A stretch of 17,392 nt of DNA, from NCBI GenBank assembly GCA_002439165.1, contig DJTE01000037.1, positions 1 to 17,392 of the forward strand, given 5' to 3'. This stretch comes from Chryseobacterium indologenes (GTDB lineage: Bacteria > Bacteroidota > Bacteroidia > Flavobacteriales > Weeksellaceae). The position numbers were made by a program, and so were the translations under genes. Shown here in pieces: positions 7,421-15,336 of this stretch (positions within the stretch are counted from its first letter, which is position 1; each line of letters opens with the position of its first letter). Under the pieces are notes generated by a model, which was not told the DNA's origin, made no database searches, and saw only the letters and a program-made list of their open reading frames with translations.

Positions 7421-8266
7421 TTACTGATCAATGTTTTCAAATTTTGTTTTAAAATCCGAGGCATAATTACGGCTTATCCGTACAACTGTTCCATCTGAAA
7501 GACTGGCATCATAATCTCCGTTTAAACGGGATTTATAGGAAATAACCTTTTGAAGATTAACAATACAGGATTTATGGATGCGTATAAATTTAGTGTTATC
7601 CAATTGGGTTTCCAGTAATTTCAATGTACCTGTATGCAGGTATTTTTTTGAAGGATGGTGAATGTTTACATAAGGTGAATTGGCAGAAAAATACAGAATA
7701 TCATCCACAGCTATCCTCAGTTTCTGATGGAGATCTGAAACCATAACAGACTGAATGAAACCCGGATCATTAGCTTCTCCAGGGTTAATATCTGTTTTCT
7801 CAGGAACCATACTGCTTTTCAATACGATTATCGCTCCTGAAAAAAAGCCATAAACAAGTACGGTTTTTATAAAATATGCGGATAAGGCAAAGTTAAAAGT
7901 CTGTTCATACGGAAATGTATGCTCATAAAAGATCCGGGAAAAGCCCCAGACTACCGCAGGATAAGCAAGCAAATGAAAAATGATTGCCGAAACGGGCAGC
8001 ATCAGTCTCCATCCAGTCACCTCCGTTTTCTTTAAACAGGTTGAAAGCTGAGCCAGCAATGGAAAAAATAAGCCCCAGTAAGAAGCACTGAATAAAAAAG
8101 ATTCTGAAATGTAAAATACACTGTTCTGGAAAACAGTATACATATAATCCAGCAGAATATTGACAGCAATGAACAGAGCCAGACATCCGGCAAAAACAAA
8201 CCTCAGTATCTTCTGATTCTGAAGAAGCTGATGAATAGCAGGAACTGTCAAAACATATTTATTCAT
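7421..8266 (-). CDS. Membrane-bound LytTR-family transcriptional regulator
   Basis: The 281-residue product has four predicted membrane helices (about 22-43, 50-74, 87-110 and 125-149) followed by a cytoplasmic LytTR DNA-binding domain (about 178-277). Recognisable LytTR elements are the ILYFSANSPYVNIH strand region, LKLLETQLDNTKFIRIHKSCIVNL and the final VVRISRNY. There is no receiver domain, so it belongs to the Bacteroidota group in which a membrane segment replaces phosphorylation-based sensing. No separate kinase or inhibitor gene is adjacent. The neighbouring downstream gene is the dioxygenase-like lipoprotein, with a LytTR-like inverted repeat between them, suggesting regulation of that gene or of itself. 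Confidence 0.9.
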   Translation of the reverse strand: MNKYVLTVPAIHQLLQNQKILRFVFAGCLALFIAVNILLDYMYTVFQNSVFYISESFLFSASYWGLFFPLLAQLSTCLKKTEVTGWRLMLPVSAIIFHLLAYPAVVWGFSRIFYEHTFPYEQTFNFALSAYFIKTVLVYGFFSGAIIVLKSSMVPEKTDINPGEANDPGFIQSVMVSDLHQKLRIAVDDILYFSANSPYVNIHHPSKKYLHTGTLKLLETQLDNTKFIRIHKSCIVNLQKVISYKSRLNGDYDASLSDGTVVRISRNYASDFKTKFENIDQ

Positions 8267-8345
8267 AACAGGATAAAGCAGATAAAACTACCTGGCACTT
8301 TTCTTTTATAAAATTACAAAAAAGAAAAACATCAGACCGGAAAAT

Positions 8346-8353
8346 CAAAATTA
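8346..8353 (-). promoter_or_regulatory. Candidate -7 element of the LytTR gene
   Basis: On the minus strand this reads TAATTTTG, a full match to TAnnTTTG, 80 bases before the start codon. No -33 TTG is found at the usual spacing. Confidence 0.35.
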
Positions 8354-8480
8354 AAGAACAATATCCTGCATTTATATTTTAAATCAAATAATTAAAAATA
8401 ATTAATAATTTCACAAAATAAATTTGTTTTATTTAAAAATTTATTGTAATTTGGACAACAGTTACCGTTTTATTCTCTAT

Positions 8481-8488
8481 TACTTTTG
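8481..8488 (+). promoter_or_regulatory. Candidate -7 element of the large hydrolase gene
   Basis: TACTTTTG matches TAnnTTTG. Initiation here would give a leader of about 260 bases. TAAATTTG at 8419-8426 is a second full match further upstream. Neither has a well-spaced -33 TTG. Confidence 0.4.
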
Positions 8489-8495
8489 AATGCTC

Positions 8496-8697
8496 ACTTA
8501 AAAGTGAATCTACACTTTAAGTTGAAAAGATCCATTCGTTATGCCGGAAATATATCTGTTGTTGTAAATAAAGACAGCATGTAAAAACATCCGGCAGAAC
8601 AGGATTCCGGAAGGCTGTGCCATACCCCGACAATCTCATTGTCTTTATTTTTACAGATTAACCCTTAATCCTGCCAAAATCCTATGTGAACAGGCAG
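8496..8697 (+). promoter_or_regulatory. Structured leader region before the large hydrolase gene
   Basis: Several inverted repeats lie between the candidate promoter and the start codon at 8756. One is ACTTAAAAGTG (8496-8506) with CACTTTAAGT (8513-8522). Another is TGCCGGA (8542-8548) with TCCGGCA (8590-8596). AAATAAAGACA (8566-8576) pairs with TGTCTTTATTT (8640-8650). A local hairpin GACAA/TTGTC (8629-8643) is followed by TTTATTTTT. CTGCC (8671-8675) can pair with GGCAG (8693-8697). The 8640-8650 arm cannot be in the long stem and the terminator-like hairpin at once, as in an attenuator. No known riboswitch class is recognised. The rest of the 489-base gap (8267-8755) is AT-rich with no gene visible. 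Confidence 0.4.
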
Positions 8698-8755
8698 AAA
8701 TATGATACTGAATATCAGTTCCAATCACAAAATCCATTAACTAAATTATAATAAT

Positions 8756-11700
8756 ATGAAAAAAAGACTACTTTTTTTACTACTCAGCTTTTTTGCTTTA
8801 CGTAGTTATGCACAAACGGAAAACATGGGAGAATTCAGCCAGAGGATGGCACAGCCTTTCATGGCGCTGGAACGGGACAGAATCCCACACGGCATCCTGC
8901 TGGATTACGCCTGGGGTCTTACCGATATGGAACAGTTCAACAACAGTGAGCGGTCACAGGAAATGGACATCCATATTTACAGCAGTATCTATAAAGAACT
9001 CTTCTCGGGTGTTATTCATGAAAAAGGATTAAAGAATCTTCCCACCATGAATGATATGGCTGCCAAATGGGCAACCTACCGTATGCAGTACAACAATGAA
9101 GAAAGTGTAAACCCTACCTTTGTACTTTCGGGTCTGTATGCAAAATATTCCAAATTTGATGTGAACGCACATGTTAATCAGAAAATATGGTTTGAGGATC
9201 AGCAGTTTAAAGATGCCTACAATAACGGGGTATGGCAGAACCCTTACCAGGAGGATGAAATATTCGGACTGGCCGCTCCTACCAACGAAATCAATACGCT
9301 TGCATTCAACGTAGTGCTCCCGAGAGAGCTTTTACTGGGAAATGCAACAGAGGAGATCCAGTCTATTACAGCCGATTTCGGGGGTGGCAATGAACAGCAG
9401 ATCATGAGGTTTGATCATCCTATTGCTTTAACCTACCCTTCTGAGGGAAAATACAACTGGTCATTCTCTGTTACCCTGGCTTCCGGGGGAATAAAAAGAA
9501 TAAAACTTCCCATAGAAATCATCATAGGACCTGGCGGGCTGTTCAGGAACAATATCAATATAAGCAACGGAAAGCACGGGGCCATACTGCGTATAGATTA
9601 CATTAATGACAATGACAAACGCATTACCCGTCCTCTGATCGTAGCTGAAGGATTTGACCTGAGCAGCGCCCTGTTTCCTGAAAAGCCGGGAGGAGACCTT
9701 TCCATCGGGAATTTCAGAGACCGTTTAAAGGCATCTCCTCAGTTACAGACCCTTTTATCCGACAGCCAGCAGTATGACATTATTTATGTAGACTGGCGTA
9801 ACGGTATAGGCGATATAAGAGAGAATGCCGCAACCCTGAAAAAAATCATAAAATATGTAAATGATCAGAAAGCGATCAATGGCAGCACTGCACCGAATGT
9901 ACTTCTGGGCCAGAGTATGGGAGGTCTGGTGAGCAAATATGCCCTGGTAAAACTGGAACAGGAACATTACAACCATCAGGTAAGTCTGTTTATTGCCCAC
10001 GATTCTCCTATGGATGGGGCCAACATTCCGGTAGGTGCACAGTATATGCTGCGTCATGCCAATGAACTTTATACCTCCAACCCGTTTTTATATGCACTTG
10101 GAGATCATGTAGTCCCTTTTGTTCTTGATATTCTGGGACTTTTTAACAAGAAATTCCTCACGGATTTTGGGGGAAGTGATGTTTTAACTATCGTAGACTG
10201 TCCTGCAGCCCTGCAAATGACCAAAAATTATATAGCTCCCAACTGGCAGCTCAACACCTCTTATCATCAGAACTGGCAAAATGAATTTGATGCCCTCGGC
10301 TACCCTACACAAAGCCGTAATGTAGCGATCAGCAACGGAAACATGTGCGGCATTAACCAGGGATACAACGCCGGAGACAATCTTTTCCGATATCAGAAAC
10401 AGACTGCATCATTAAATGAGCTTAACAGTACACTGATCAATCTTTCTATGACATTCTGGGGAGCCACTACCAATAATTTAGGGCTTGTCCTGTTTTCAAC
10501 AATTCCATTACCTTCACAGGTACGCGCCGATTTTCAGATCAAAACCATTCCTGAAACCACCAGTAGCGACAGGGAAGTTTACCGGGGAATTCTTAAGTAT
10601 GATAAAAAATTCAGAATAAAGCTTTTAGGAATCAACTGGACCATCACTTACGACGTAGCCAATAAAAAGGGATACATCAGCAGTGCAGTACTTCCTACCG
10701 AAAATCTTGCAGGAGGACTTTATGAGGTAGATCAGAAGCTGATTAACGATTATGTGGTAAATTCTGCCTTCAATTTTATCCCGGTTCCGAGTGCCCTGGG
10801 CATCAAAAGAACGAACGGCAGTTTAACTCTTCAGGATTACAAGAGGGCATACAGCAGCAGCAACCTTCAGGGCAGCGGACTCAGCTCTCCTTTCAATGAG
10901 TTTATTGTGGAATCATCATCCGGAAATATTCATAACTATAACCATATTACTTTCAGCAGAAAAACCGGAGATTTCTTAAGAAACGAGTTGGTAAAAGTTA
11001 TTAACAACAATGCCAGCTACCCTAATACAGACTGTTCGGCATTTTGTGGAATCTCTCTTCTTTCCGGAGCCAATCAGGTATGTCCGGGAGTCAATCAGGT
11101 ATACAGCATCGTAGGTATCGGCGCAGCGGGCAACAGTATATGGTGGACTGTGGGTAATGGTCTTCAGATTGTTTCAGGCCAGGGAACAGCCAGTATAACG
11201 GTTAAGATCAATCCGAATGTGTTCATCAACGGTAAAAGTTCTATCAAAGCAGAGATTGATTCAAACAGTAATTGTGGCAGCAGAACGCTCAGTAAAGAAG
11301 TTAATATTGGTTTGCCTGCCATACCTCTGAACATTTACGGGCCATCCACTGTTAATGTTTATCCGATGCCAAACGGCAACCCACCGATCTCACCGATCTT
11401 AACGTATGAAGTGGATCCTGTACCAACGGCTACTTATTATGAATGGCAGCTGCCGGGTAACTTCCAGACCGTTCAGAGTTTTTCAACCAACCCGGCCAAC
11501 TGGGAACTGCTGGCCAGTACAGCGACCAAGAATTCCATTTCTGTAAAAACCAACAGCAGTACGAACGGTTATGTGAAAGTAAGAGCCTGCAACACTTGCG
11601 GCTGCTCGTCCTTTACCCAGTTGCCTGTTACTATAAAATATGTCAGCGGAGGCTTTGGTGTAACGCCAAATCCGGCAGATCACCAGATTCAGCTGTATCT

Positions 11701-11911
11701 TGTTGACAGTAACAACCGTCCGGAATTCAGGAATAACCAGACTGATGTAACAGTTTATGACATGAACTCACAGATCAGAAAACGTTTTCAGATCACCAAC
11801 ACCGGAGGTACCACTGATATTTCTGAACTGGAAGTTGGTATTTATAAACTGCAGATCGATATGCAGAACGGCAGTTACCAGGTGATTAATCTGAGTGTTT
11901 CAAGAAAATAA
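8756..11911 (+). CDS. Very large T9SS-exported alpha/beta hydrolase (lipase/esterase-like)
   Basis: The 1051-residue product starts with a signal peptide (about 1-19, ending SYA). The middle holds an alpha/beta-hydrolase core: ITRPLIVAEGFD, a YDIIYVDWRNGIGDI strand, and the nucleophile elbow GQSMG (385-389) with predicted Ser387. HNYNH (726-730) is a candidate for the catalytic histidine. The acid residue is not assigned. A Cys-rich Ig/PKD-like stretch begins near 761 (ISLLSGANQVCPGVNQVYSI), and the C-terminal T9SS sorting domain covers about 965-1051 (VTPNPADHQIQLYL, ISELEVGIYKLQI). The roughly 280 residues before the hydrolase core look like a beta-rich accessory region. The protein should be displayed or released outside the cell and hydrolyse an ester or lipid of unknown identity. 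Confidence 0.88.
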   Translation: MKKRLLFLLLSFFALRSYAQTENMGEFSQRMAQPFMALERDRIPHGILLDYAWGLTDMEQFNNSERSQEMDIHIYSSIYKELFSGVIHEKGLKNLPTMNDMAAKWATYRMQYNNEESVNPTFVLSGLYAKYSKFDVNAHVNQKIWFEDQQFKDAYNNGVWQNPYQEDEIFGLAAPTNEINTLAFNVVLPRELLLGNATEEIQSITADFGGGNEQQIMRFDHPIALTYPSEGKYNWSFSVTLASGGIKRIKLPIEIIIGPGGLFRNNINISNGKHGAILRIDYINDNDKRITRPLIVAEGFDLSSALFPEKPGGDLSIGNFRDRLKASPQLQTLLSDSQQYDIIYVDWRNGIGDIRENAATLKKIIKYVNDQKAINGSTAPNVLLGQSMGGLVSKYALVKLEQEHYNHQVSLFIAHDSPMDGANIPVGAQYMLRHANELYTSNPFLYALGDHVVPFVLDILGLFNKKFLTDFGGSDVLTIVDCPAALQMTKNYIAPNWQLNTSYHQNWQNEFDALGYPTQSRNVAISNGNMCGINQGYNAGDNLFRYQKQTASLNELNSTLINLSMTFWGATTNNLGLVLFSTIPLPSQVRADFQIKTIPETTSSDREVYRGILKYDKKFRIKLLGINWTITYDVANKKGYISSAVLPTENLAGGLYEVDQKLINDYVVNSAFNFIPVPSALGIKRTNGSLTLQDYKRAYSSSNLQGSGLSSPFNEFIVESSSGNIHNYNHITFSRKTGDFLRNELVKVINNNASYPNTDCSAFCGISLLSGANQVCPGVNQVYSIVGIGAAGNSIWWTVGNGLQIVSGQGTASITVKINPNVFINGKSSIKAEIDSNSNCGSRTLSKEVNIGLPAIPLNIYGPSTVNVYPMPNGNPPISPILTYEVDPVPTATYYEWQLPGNFQTVQSFSTNPANWELLASTATKNSISVKTNSSTNGYVKVRACNTCGCSSFTQLPVTIKYVSGGFGVTPNPADHQIQLYLVDSNNRPEFRNNQTDVTVYDMNSQIRKRFQITNTGGTTDISELEVGIYKLQIDMQNGSYQVINLSVSRK

Positions 11912-12122
11912 ACAATTTAACCGGAGTTCGGGTTAAGGTGTTTAAATGTAATAGTCTGGAGGAAGGAGACCGGAAGTTAATTTTAGTTATACATATTGAA
12001 AAGCAGATCAATATTTGCTCTTAATGAATTTCATTGTTTCCCTCTTCCATCATTCAGCTTCAAACCTGTATCTGTGATATATTACTATCCCGGACTGAAG
12101 TTAATTTATCAAAAAAAACATA

Positions 12123-12154
12123 AAAAATCTGTCTCATAACCGGGACAGATTTTT
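12123..12154 (+). terminator. Bidirectional intrinsic terminator
   Basis: AAAAATCTGTC (12123-12133) pairs perfectly with GACAGATTTTT (12144-12154) around a 10-base loop. T-rich sequence follows on either strand. It is the likely end of the large hydrolase transcript, about 210 bases after its stop codon. Confidence 0.85.
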
Positions 12155-12195
12155 CATTATTATAAGATTTTTTAAGTTCTCATAATTCATTGAAA

Positions 12196-12234
12196 AAAAA
12201 CGGAAAGGAAAGCAGAGATCTCCCATCCGTTTTT
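12196..12234 (-). terminator. Terminator of the Fe(II)/2-oxoglutarate oxygenase gene
   Basis: AAAAACGGA (12196-12204) pairs with TCCGTTTTT (12226-12234). Read on the minus strand the stem ends in a run of eight T residues (12193-12200). It begins nine bases after the stop codon of the minus-strand gene. Confidence 0.8.
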
Positions 12235-12242
12235 ATGTATGT

Positions 12243-12956
12243 TCAATTTAAACCATCATGAAAAATAATTCCCAGGCTATACCTGCTCCCACTGTGTAAA
12301 GGGCTCACACCATGCTTCACGTTAACCCGGTAATATCCTCTGCTCCCCTTTACGGGACGGAAATTGGTAGTAAAAATCACCATATCACCAAGATTGGGTC
12401 TTAAAACATTGACTTTGGACTGTGCCCGGGGAATCTGCTCCATAATTACCAGTTCTCCGCCAGTATAATCCTCGTCAGCCTGATTCAGCATAAAGACGGC
12501 CTGCAGAGGAAAATATATTTCTCCATAAAGATCCTGGTGCAGGGTATTGAATCCTCCTTCTGCATATTTAAGGATCAAGGCAGTAGGCTTTTCCTGTCCA
12601 TGATCTTTACAGAGAGCCTTCATTTCCCGATGAGTAGACGGAAATGTTTTTCTGATCCCCAGTTCTCTCATCCACCCGTTAGCTACCGGTACTATTCCGG
12701 CATACACACCTTCCCTGAGTTTCGCAATGAGTTCAGGCAGCGGGTATTGAAAGTATTTATATTCTCCCAGCCCAAAACGGTAACGTTTCATATTGACTGT
12801 CTTCCGGTACGCTTCACCGGAATCGTAATCAGCGATCAGTGTGCTGCATTCCTGTTTATTCAGGATATTCCGGACAATGGTAAAACCTTTATCGTGCAAT
12901 TCTTCGGTAACGGCCGGCCATTTTACAGCAGCCAGTCTTGTTTCTATACTTTCCAT
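12243..12956 (-). CDS. Fe(II)/2-oxoglutarate-dependent oxygenase (COG3826-type)
   Basis: The frame is open back to 13037, but I choose the ATG at 12956 (MESIETRLAAVKW, 237 residues). Homologues I recall begin at this point, and the 27 extra residues upstream are unlike a protein N-terminus. The iron-binding triad is visible in the double-stranded beta-helix: His140 and Asp142 in TLHQDLYG, and His215 in VKHGVS. Arg225 (SRYSLGIIFHD) is the likely 2-oxoglutarate anchor. YRFGLGEYKYF, GQEKPT and FTTNFRPVKG are typical of this family. The substrate is unknown. The family is related to prolyl-hydroxylase and AlkB-type folds, but nothing here shows DNA or protein specificity. Confidence 0.9.
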   Translation of the reverse strand: MESIETRLAAVKWPAVTEELHDKGFTIVRNILNKQECSTLIADYDSGEAYRKTVNMKRYRFGLGEYKYFQYPLPELIAKLREGVYAGIVPVANGWMRELGIRKTFPSTHREMKALCKDHGQEKPTALILKYAEGGFNTLHQDLYGEIYFPLQAVFMLNQADEDYTGGELVIMEQIPRAQSKVNVLRPNLGDMVIFTTNFRPVKGSRGYYRVNVKHGVSPLHSGSRYSLGIIFHDGLN

Positions 12957-13192
12957 AATAACGAATTTATAAGGGGTAAAGCTAAAATAATAACCGGCAT
13001 CAGAAAATCCGAACCTTGCGGAATATAGGCAAACCAACCGGTTCTGATATTTGTGGTCTACAAAGTACAGTCAAGAAAGCAAACTTGTCACAGAGCCCTA
13101 TTTCATCCGGGCAGAATCAAGTTCCGGAAGGTTGTTTTGATTTCATTCATTAAGTAAAAAAATTCACAAAATGCAAATATTTTCAAAATAAT

Positions 13193-13224
13193 TTGCCATA
13201 ATCAATAAAAATTGATTAATTTCG
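13193..13224 (+). promoter_or_regulatory. Promoter of the peptide pair, with an internal palindrome
   Basis: TTG (13193-13195) lies 21 bases before TAATTTCG (13217-13224), a one-mismatch version of TAnnTTTG. This puts the start of transcription about 15 bases before the first peptide's ATG. A perfect palindrome TAATCAAT/ATTGATTA (13199-13206 and 13211-13218, AAAA spacer) fills the space between the two elements and overlaps the -7 box, a position suited to repression. Confidence 0.55.
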
Positions 13225-13245
13225 AACTAAACCAAATTTATTATT

Positions 13246-13389
13246 ATGAAAAATTTAAAAAAGATTCAGAGACAGGAGATGAAATCAATTAAAGGGGGCA
13301 TCAACTGCCCGGGCGGACAGATCTGCCTAATCGGCGGAAAATGGCAGTGCATGCCTTATGATGGCTGTGGGGGCGGAAATCAGCCTTAA
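13246..13389 (+). CDS. Double-glycine leader peptide 1 (bacteriocin-like)
   Basis: This encodes a 47-residue peptide. The leader MKNLKKIQRQEMKSIKGG ends in Gly17-Gly18, the cleavage signal used by C39-peptidase transporters and by the GG-leader peptides widespread in Chryseobacterium. The 29-residue core is rich in glycine and has four cysteines (Cys21, 27, 35 and 41) that could form two disulphides. It also has one Trp (33). Start and stop are unambiguous, and a second gene of the same kind starts 31 bases downstream. No export or modification gene is nearby. The biological activity is unproven: it could be a bacteriocin, a signal or a metal-binding peptide. Confidence 0.8.
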   Translation: MKNLKKIQRQEMKSIKGGINCPGGQICLIGGKWQCMPYDGCGGGNQP

Positions 13390-13420
13390 ACTGTACGTTT
13401 AATCCAAATATTATTGTATT

Positions 13421-13567
13421 ATGAAAAATTCTAAAAAAATTTCAAGAGATCAGTTAAAGACGATCAATGGAGGAGCATCAGGCTGTTCCGAAGCATGCTG
13501 CCCACCACCGGGAATAAAGAGATGTCCGTGGGTGAATTGTTTTGCACCTTGTGATATATTAAGCTGA
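13421..13567 (+). CDS. Double-glycine leader peptide 2 (bacteriocin-like, six cysteines)
   Basis: This encodes a 48-residue peptide. Its leader MKNSKKISRDQLKTINGG is clearly related to that of the first peptide and ends in Gly17-Gly18. The 30-residue core has six cysteines (22, 26, 27, 35, 40 and 44), a PPPG turn (28-31) and a CPWVNC segment. This spacing is unlike the first peptide, so the leaders are conserved while the cores differ. The six cysteines could form three disulphides or bind metal. It is probably co-transcribed with the first peptide, and a terminator follows 22 bases after its stop. Confidence 0.8.
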   Translation: MKNSKKISRDQLKTINGGASGCSEACCPPPGIKRCPWVNCFAPCDILS

Positions 13568-13589
13568 GAACTTCCGTAATCTGCAATAT

Positions 13590-13622
13590 AAAAGCCTTGA
13601 GATCTTTGATTTCAGGGCTTTT
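13590..13622 (+). terminator. Terminator of the peptide pair
   Basis: AAAAGCCTTGA (13590-13600) pairs with TCAGGGCTTTT (13612-13622), with one G-T wobble and an 11-base loop, giving an 11-bp stem with a T-rich 3' side. It separates the peptides from the following GLPGLI gene. Confidence 0.8.
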
Positions 13623-13623
13623 A

Positions 13624-13652
13624 TTGTATATTACAAAGATTACTTATATTTG
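13624..13652 (+). promoter_or_regulatory. Promoter of the GLPGLI gene
   Basis: TTG (13624-13626), 18 bases, then TATATTTG (13645-13652). This is the best complete match to the Bacteroidota promoter pattern in the window. It gives a leader of about 45 bases to the ATG at 13704. The TTG lies directly after the preceding terminator. Confidence 0.6.
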
Positions 13653-13703
13653 AATATTATCAATAACCATCTATAATTTTAAAAAAACTACCTTTCATAA
13701 GAA

Positions 13704-14558
13704 ATGAAAATTATCATCGCTTTATTTCTCTTAATCTCAGGGCTTCTTTTTTCTCAAAATCAAAGATTTACCTATGAATATTCATTCAGGCTGGATACTT
13801 TAAATCAGGAAAATATTGAAAAGGAAATGATGAATCTGGATATCACAAAAGAGGGTTCTTATTTTTACAGTGCTTTGCTTATTACACGGGATTCTCTTTT
13901 CAATGCTGAAATTGAGAAAGGAAAGGCCAGTAATTCCTTCAATATTGATTTTAGAAAAATCAAACATCCGAAAGTCAATTTCAGAATTTCCAAAACATAT
14001 CCGGACCTGGAAACGGTTTATCACACTTTACTTAATGCCAGTAACGTTGCTGTAAAAGAATTAAACAAAATCAAGTGGAGCATCCTTCCGGAAACAAAAA
14101 GCATAGAAAGCTTTAAGGCTCAGAAAGCAACTACCAATTTTGGAGGAAGAAACTGGACTGCCTGGTTCACGAATGATATCCAGATACAGGACGGGCCTTA
14201 TAAATTCTGTGGTTTACCCGGTTTAATTTTACAGATTGAAGACGAAGGGAGAACTCATATTTTTAACTTAGTGGGCAGTCAGAGGCTCGATTACCCCCCG
14301 TCACTTATAGATTCAAAAACGAAAGAGGTTTTTATTACAAAGGAAAAATTTAACCAACTCTGGAATGAGTATATAAAAGACCCCGCCAAAAACATCAAAC
14401 TCATACACAATTCTTCCGAAATGTCTGAAACGCTAATGTTCGATTCAAATACCGGAAATCCAATGACGAAGCAGGATTTAATCAGAAATAAAGAAAACCG
14501 CACGAAAAAATTTTTAGCAAAATTCAATAATTTTATAGAAAAAGACCTTTATAAATAA
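13704..14558 (+). CDS. GLPGLI-family secreted protein
   Basis: The 284-residue product has a short signal peptide (about 1-17, ending LFSQ) and carries the diagnostic motif GLPGLI at 170-175, preceded by DGPYKFC and followed by LQIEDEGRTHIFNL. Family members are periplasmic or exported beta-rich proteins found as large paralogous sets in Bacteroidota, and their function is not established. The length is normal for the family. It follows the two GG-leader peptides but has its own promoter. Co-regulation or a role in peptide handling is possible but unproven. The 3' end lies 24 bases from the end of the convergent P-loop gene. Confidence 0.9.
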   Translation: MKIIIALFLLISGLLFSQNQRFTYEYSFRLDTLNQENIEKEMMNLDITKEGSYFYSALLITRDSLFNAEIEKGKASNSFNIDFRKIKHPKVNFRISKTYPDLETVYHTLLNASNVAVKELNKIKWSILPETKSIESFKAQKATTNFGGRNWTAWFTNDIQIQDGPYKFCGLPGLILQIEDEGRTHIFNLVGSQRLDYPPSLIDSKTKEVFITKEKFNQLWNEYIKDPAKNIKLIHNSSEMSETLMFDSNTGNPMTKQDLIRNKENRTKKFLAKFNNFIEKDLYK

Positions 14559-14582
14559 TATATTTTATCAAAGGCCGCTTAG

Positions 14583-15128
14583 TTAAAAAATTATGGAACC
14601 TTTTCTATTTTCCCTATTTTTTATTTTATCCAATACCTGCTTTTTCCTCGTCTCTAACGTTCCGGTTACTTCTAAAATGTCATTGCTGAAATCTCCAAGC
14701 CAACCCTGTAAAATATCATTTACCTGCCGCCTTAGATCGGGTAAATCCGATTCCTGACAGATAATACTATCATCTTTTTCTATGGGAACAAAAACCAGGA
14801 GGTCAATTTCAGCAATTGCTGCGGTCATTTCTTCGTAGAGAGCGGATATATTTCTCTTTTTGTTTACCGCATAAATGTATGCTAACAGGTCTAATGGACA
14901 ACGGTCAAAAAGCACGTTGTTCTCATTATTCTGCAGTTGTCTTACAGAAAAATTGAATTGTTCTGTGTAATCATCTAATGCCGGAATCTCTGAAAACAAA
15001 TATCCATCCTCTTCAAGCTGCAGATAAGGCTCATGGATCAATTCATATTCCGGCAAACTCTCAGCCACCTCTTCGGCCAAAGTTGTTTTCCCAACTCTAT
15101 GTGAACCTGTAAAAGCTATTCGCATCAT
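14583..15128 (-). CDS. P-loop ATPase/kinase-like protein (AAA_28 / NadR-type)
   Basis: The 181-residue product is a compact P-loop protein. Walker A is GSHRVGKTT (8-16). DRCPLD (75-80) matches the substrate or base-binding DR-type motif of nucleoside and nucleotide kinase relatives, and DLLVFVPI (109-116) is a buried strand after it. The pattern fits the AAA_28 group, which includes NadR-like kinase domains. The substrate cannot be given. Two adjacent ATG codons (15128 and 15125) could start it. TAAATTTG on the minus strand at 15180-15187 is a well-placed -7 box. It is probably transcribed alone. Confidence 0.8.
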   Translation of the reverse strand: MMRIAFTGSHRVGKTTLAEEVAESLPEYELIHEPYLQLEEDGYLFSEIPALDDYTEQFNFSVRQLQNNENNVLFDRCPLDLLAYIYAVNKKRNISALYEEMTAAIAEIDLLVFVPIEKDDSIICQESDLPDLRRQVNDILQGWLGDFSNDILEVTGTLETRKKQVLDKIKNRENRKGSIIF

Positions 15129-15179
15129 TCATTAGTTTGTTTTTGCAGGGCAACATCTTTTTTAATGTGCTATACCTTT

Positions 15180-15187
15180 CAAATTTA
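15180..15187 (-). promoter_or_regulatory. Candidate -7 element of the P-loop gene
   Basis: Read on the minus strand it is TAAATTTG, a full TAnnTTTG match, 52 bases before the start codon. No -33 TTG is at the expected distance. Confidence 0.45.
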
Positions 15188-15288
15188 AAACTATATTTAT
15201 ATTCGTTTCGGATTTTGGGGAAGATTACAATATCTTTTGAGAATTTAATATTTGAATATACATCCTGTATAGGGGTACGAACAAAATT

Positions 15289-15319
15289 AGAGACTGCCCA
15301 AACTTTTAGGACAGCCTCT
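15289..15319. terminator. Imperfect terminator-like hairpin
   Basis: AGAGACTGCCC (15289-15299) pairs with GGACAGCCTCT (15309-15319) at nine of eleven positions, with a 9-base loop. The stronger T-run is on the plus strand (TTCTTTTTTA), but no plus-strand gene precedes it. It may end the minus-strand XRE transcript or be a leftover of a rearranged boundary. Confidence 0.45.
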
Positions 15320-15336
15320 CTTCTTTTTTATCCGCT

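Larger units (their letters stand above)
11912..12242. other. Intergenic region between convergent genes
   Basis: This 331-base gap contains a weak TTAACC/GGTTAA hairpin (11917-11922 with 11931-11936) without a T-run, then two better terminators listed separately. I see no coding or RNA gene in the remaining part. Confidence 0.6.

Noticed and set aside
8601..8645. Possible tRNA or known riboswitch in the hydrolase leader
   Set aside because: No cloverleaf arms, no TTCRA loop and no known riboswitch core. Only local inverted repeats are supported.
12957..13037. A 27-residue N-terminal extension of the 2-oxoglutarate oxygenase
   Set aside because: The family start MESIETRL at 12956 fits remembered homologues better, and the upstream residues look like translated intergenic DNA.
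13036..13043. AACCGGTT palindrome near the upstream end of the oxygenase frame
   Set aside because: Eight-base palindromes of this type are frequent, and it has no placement relative to a promoter.
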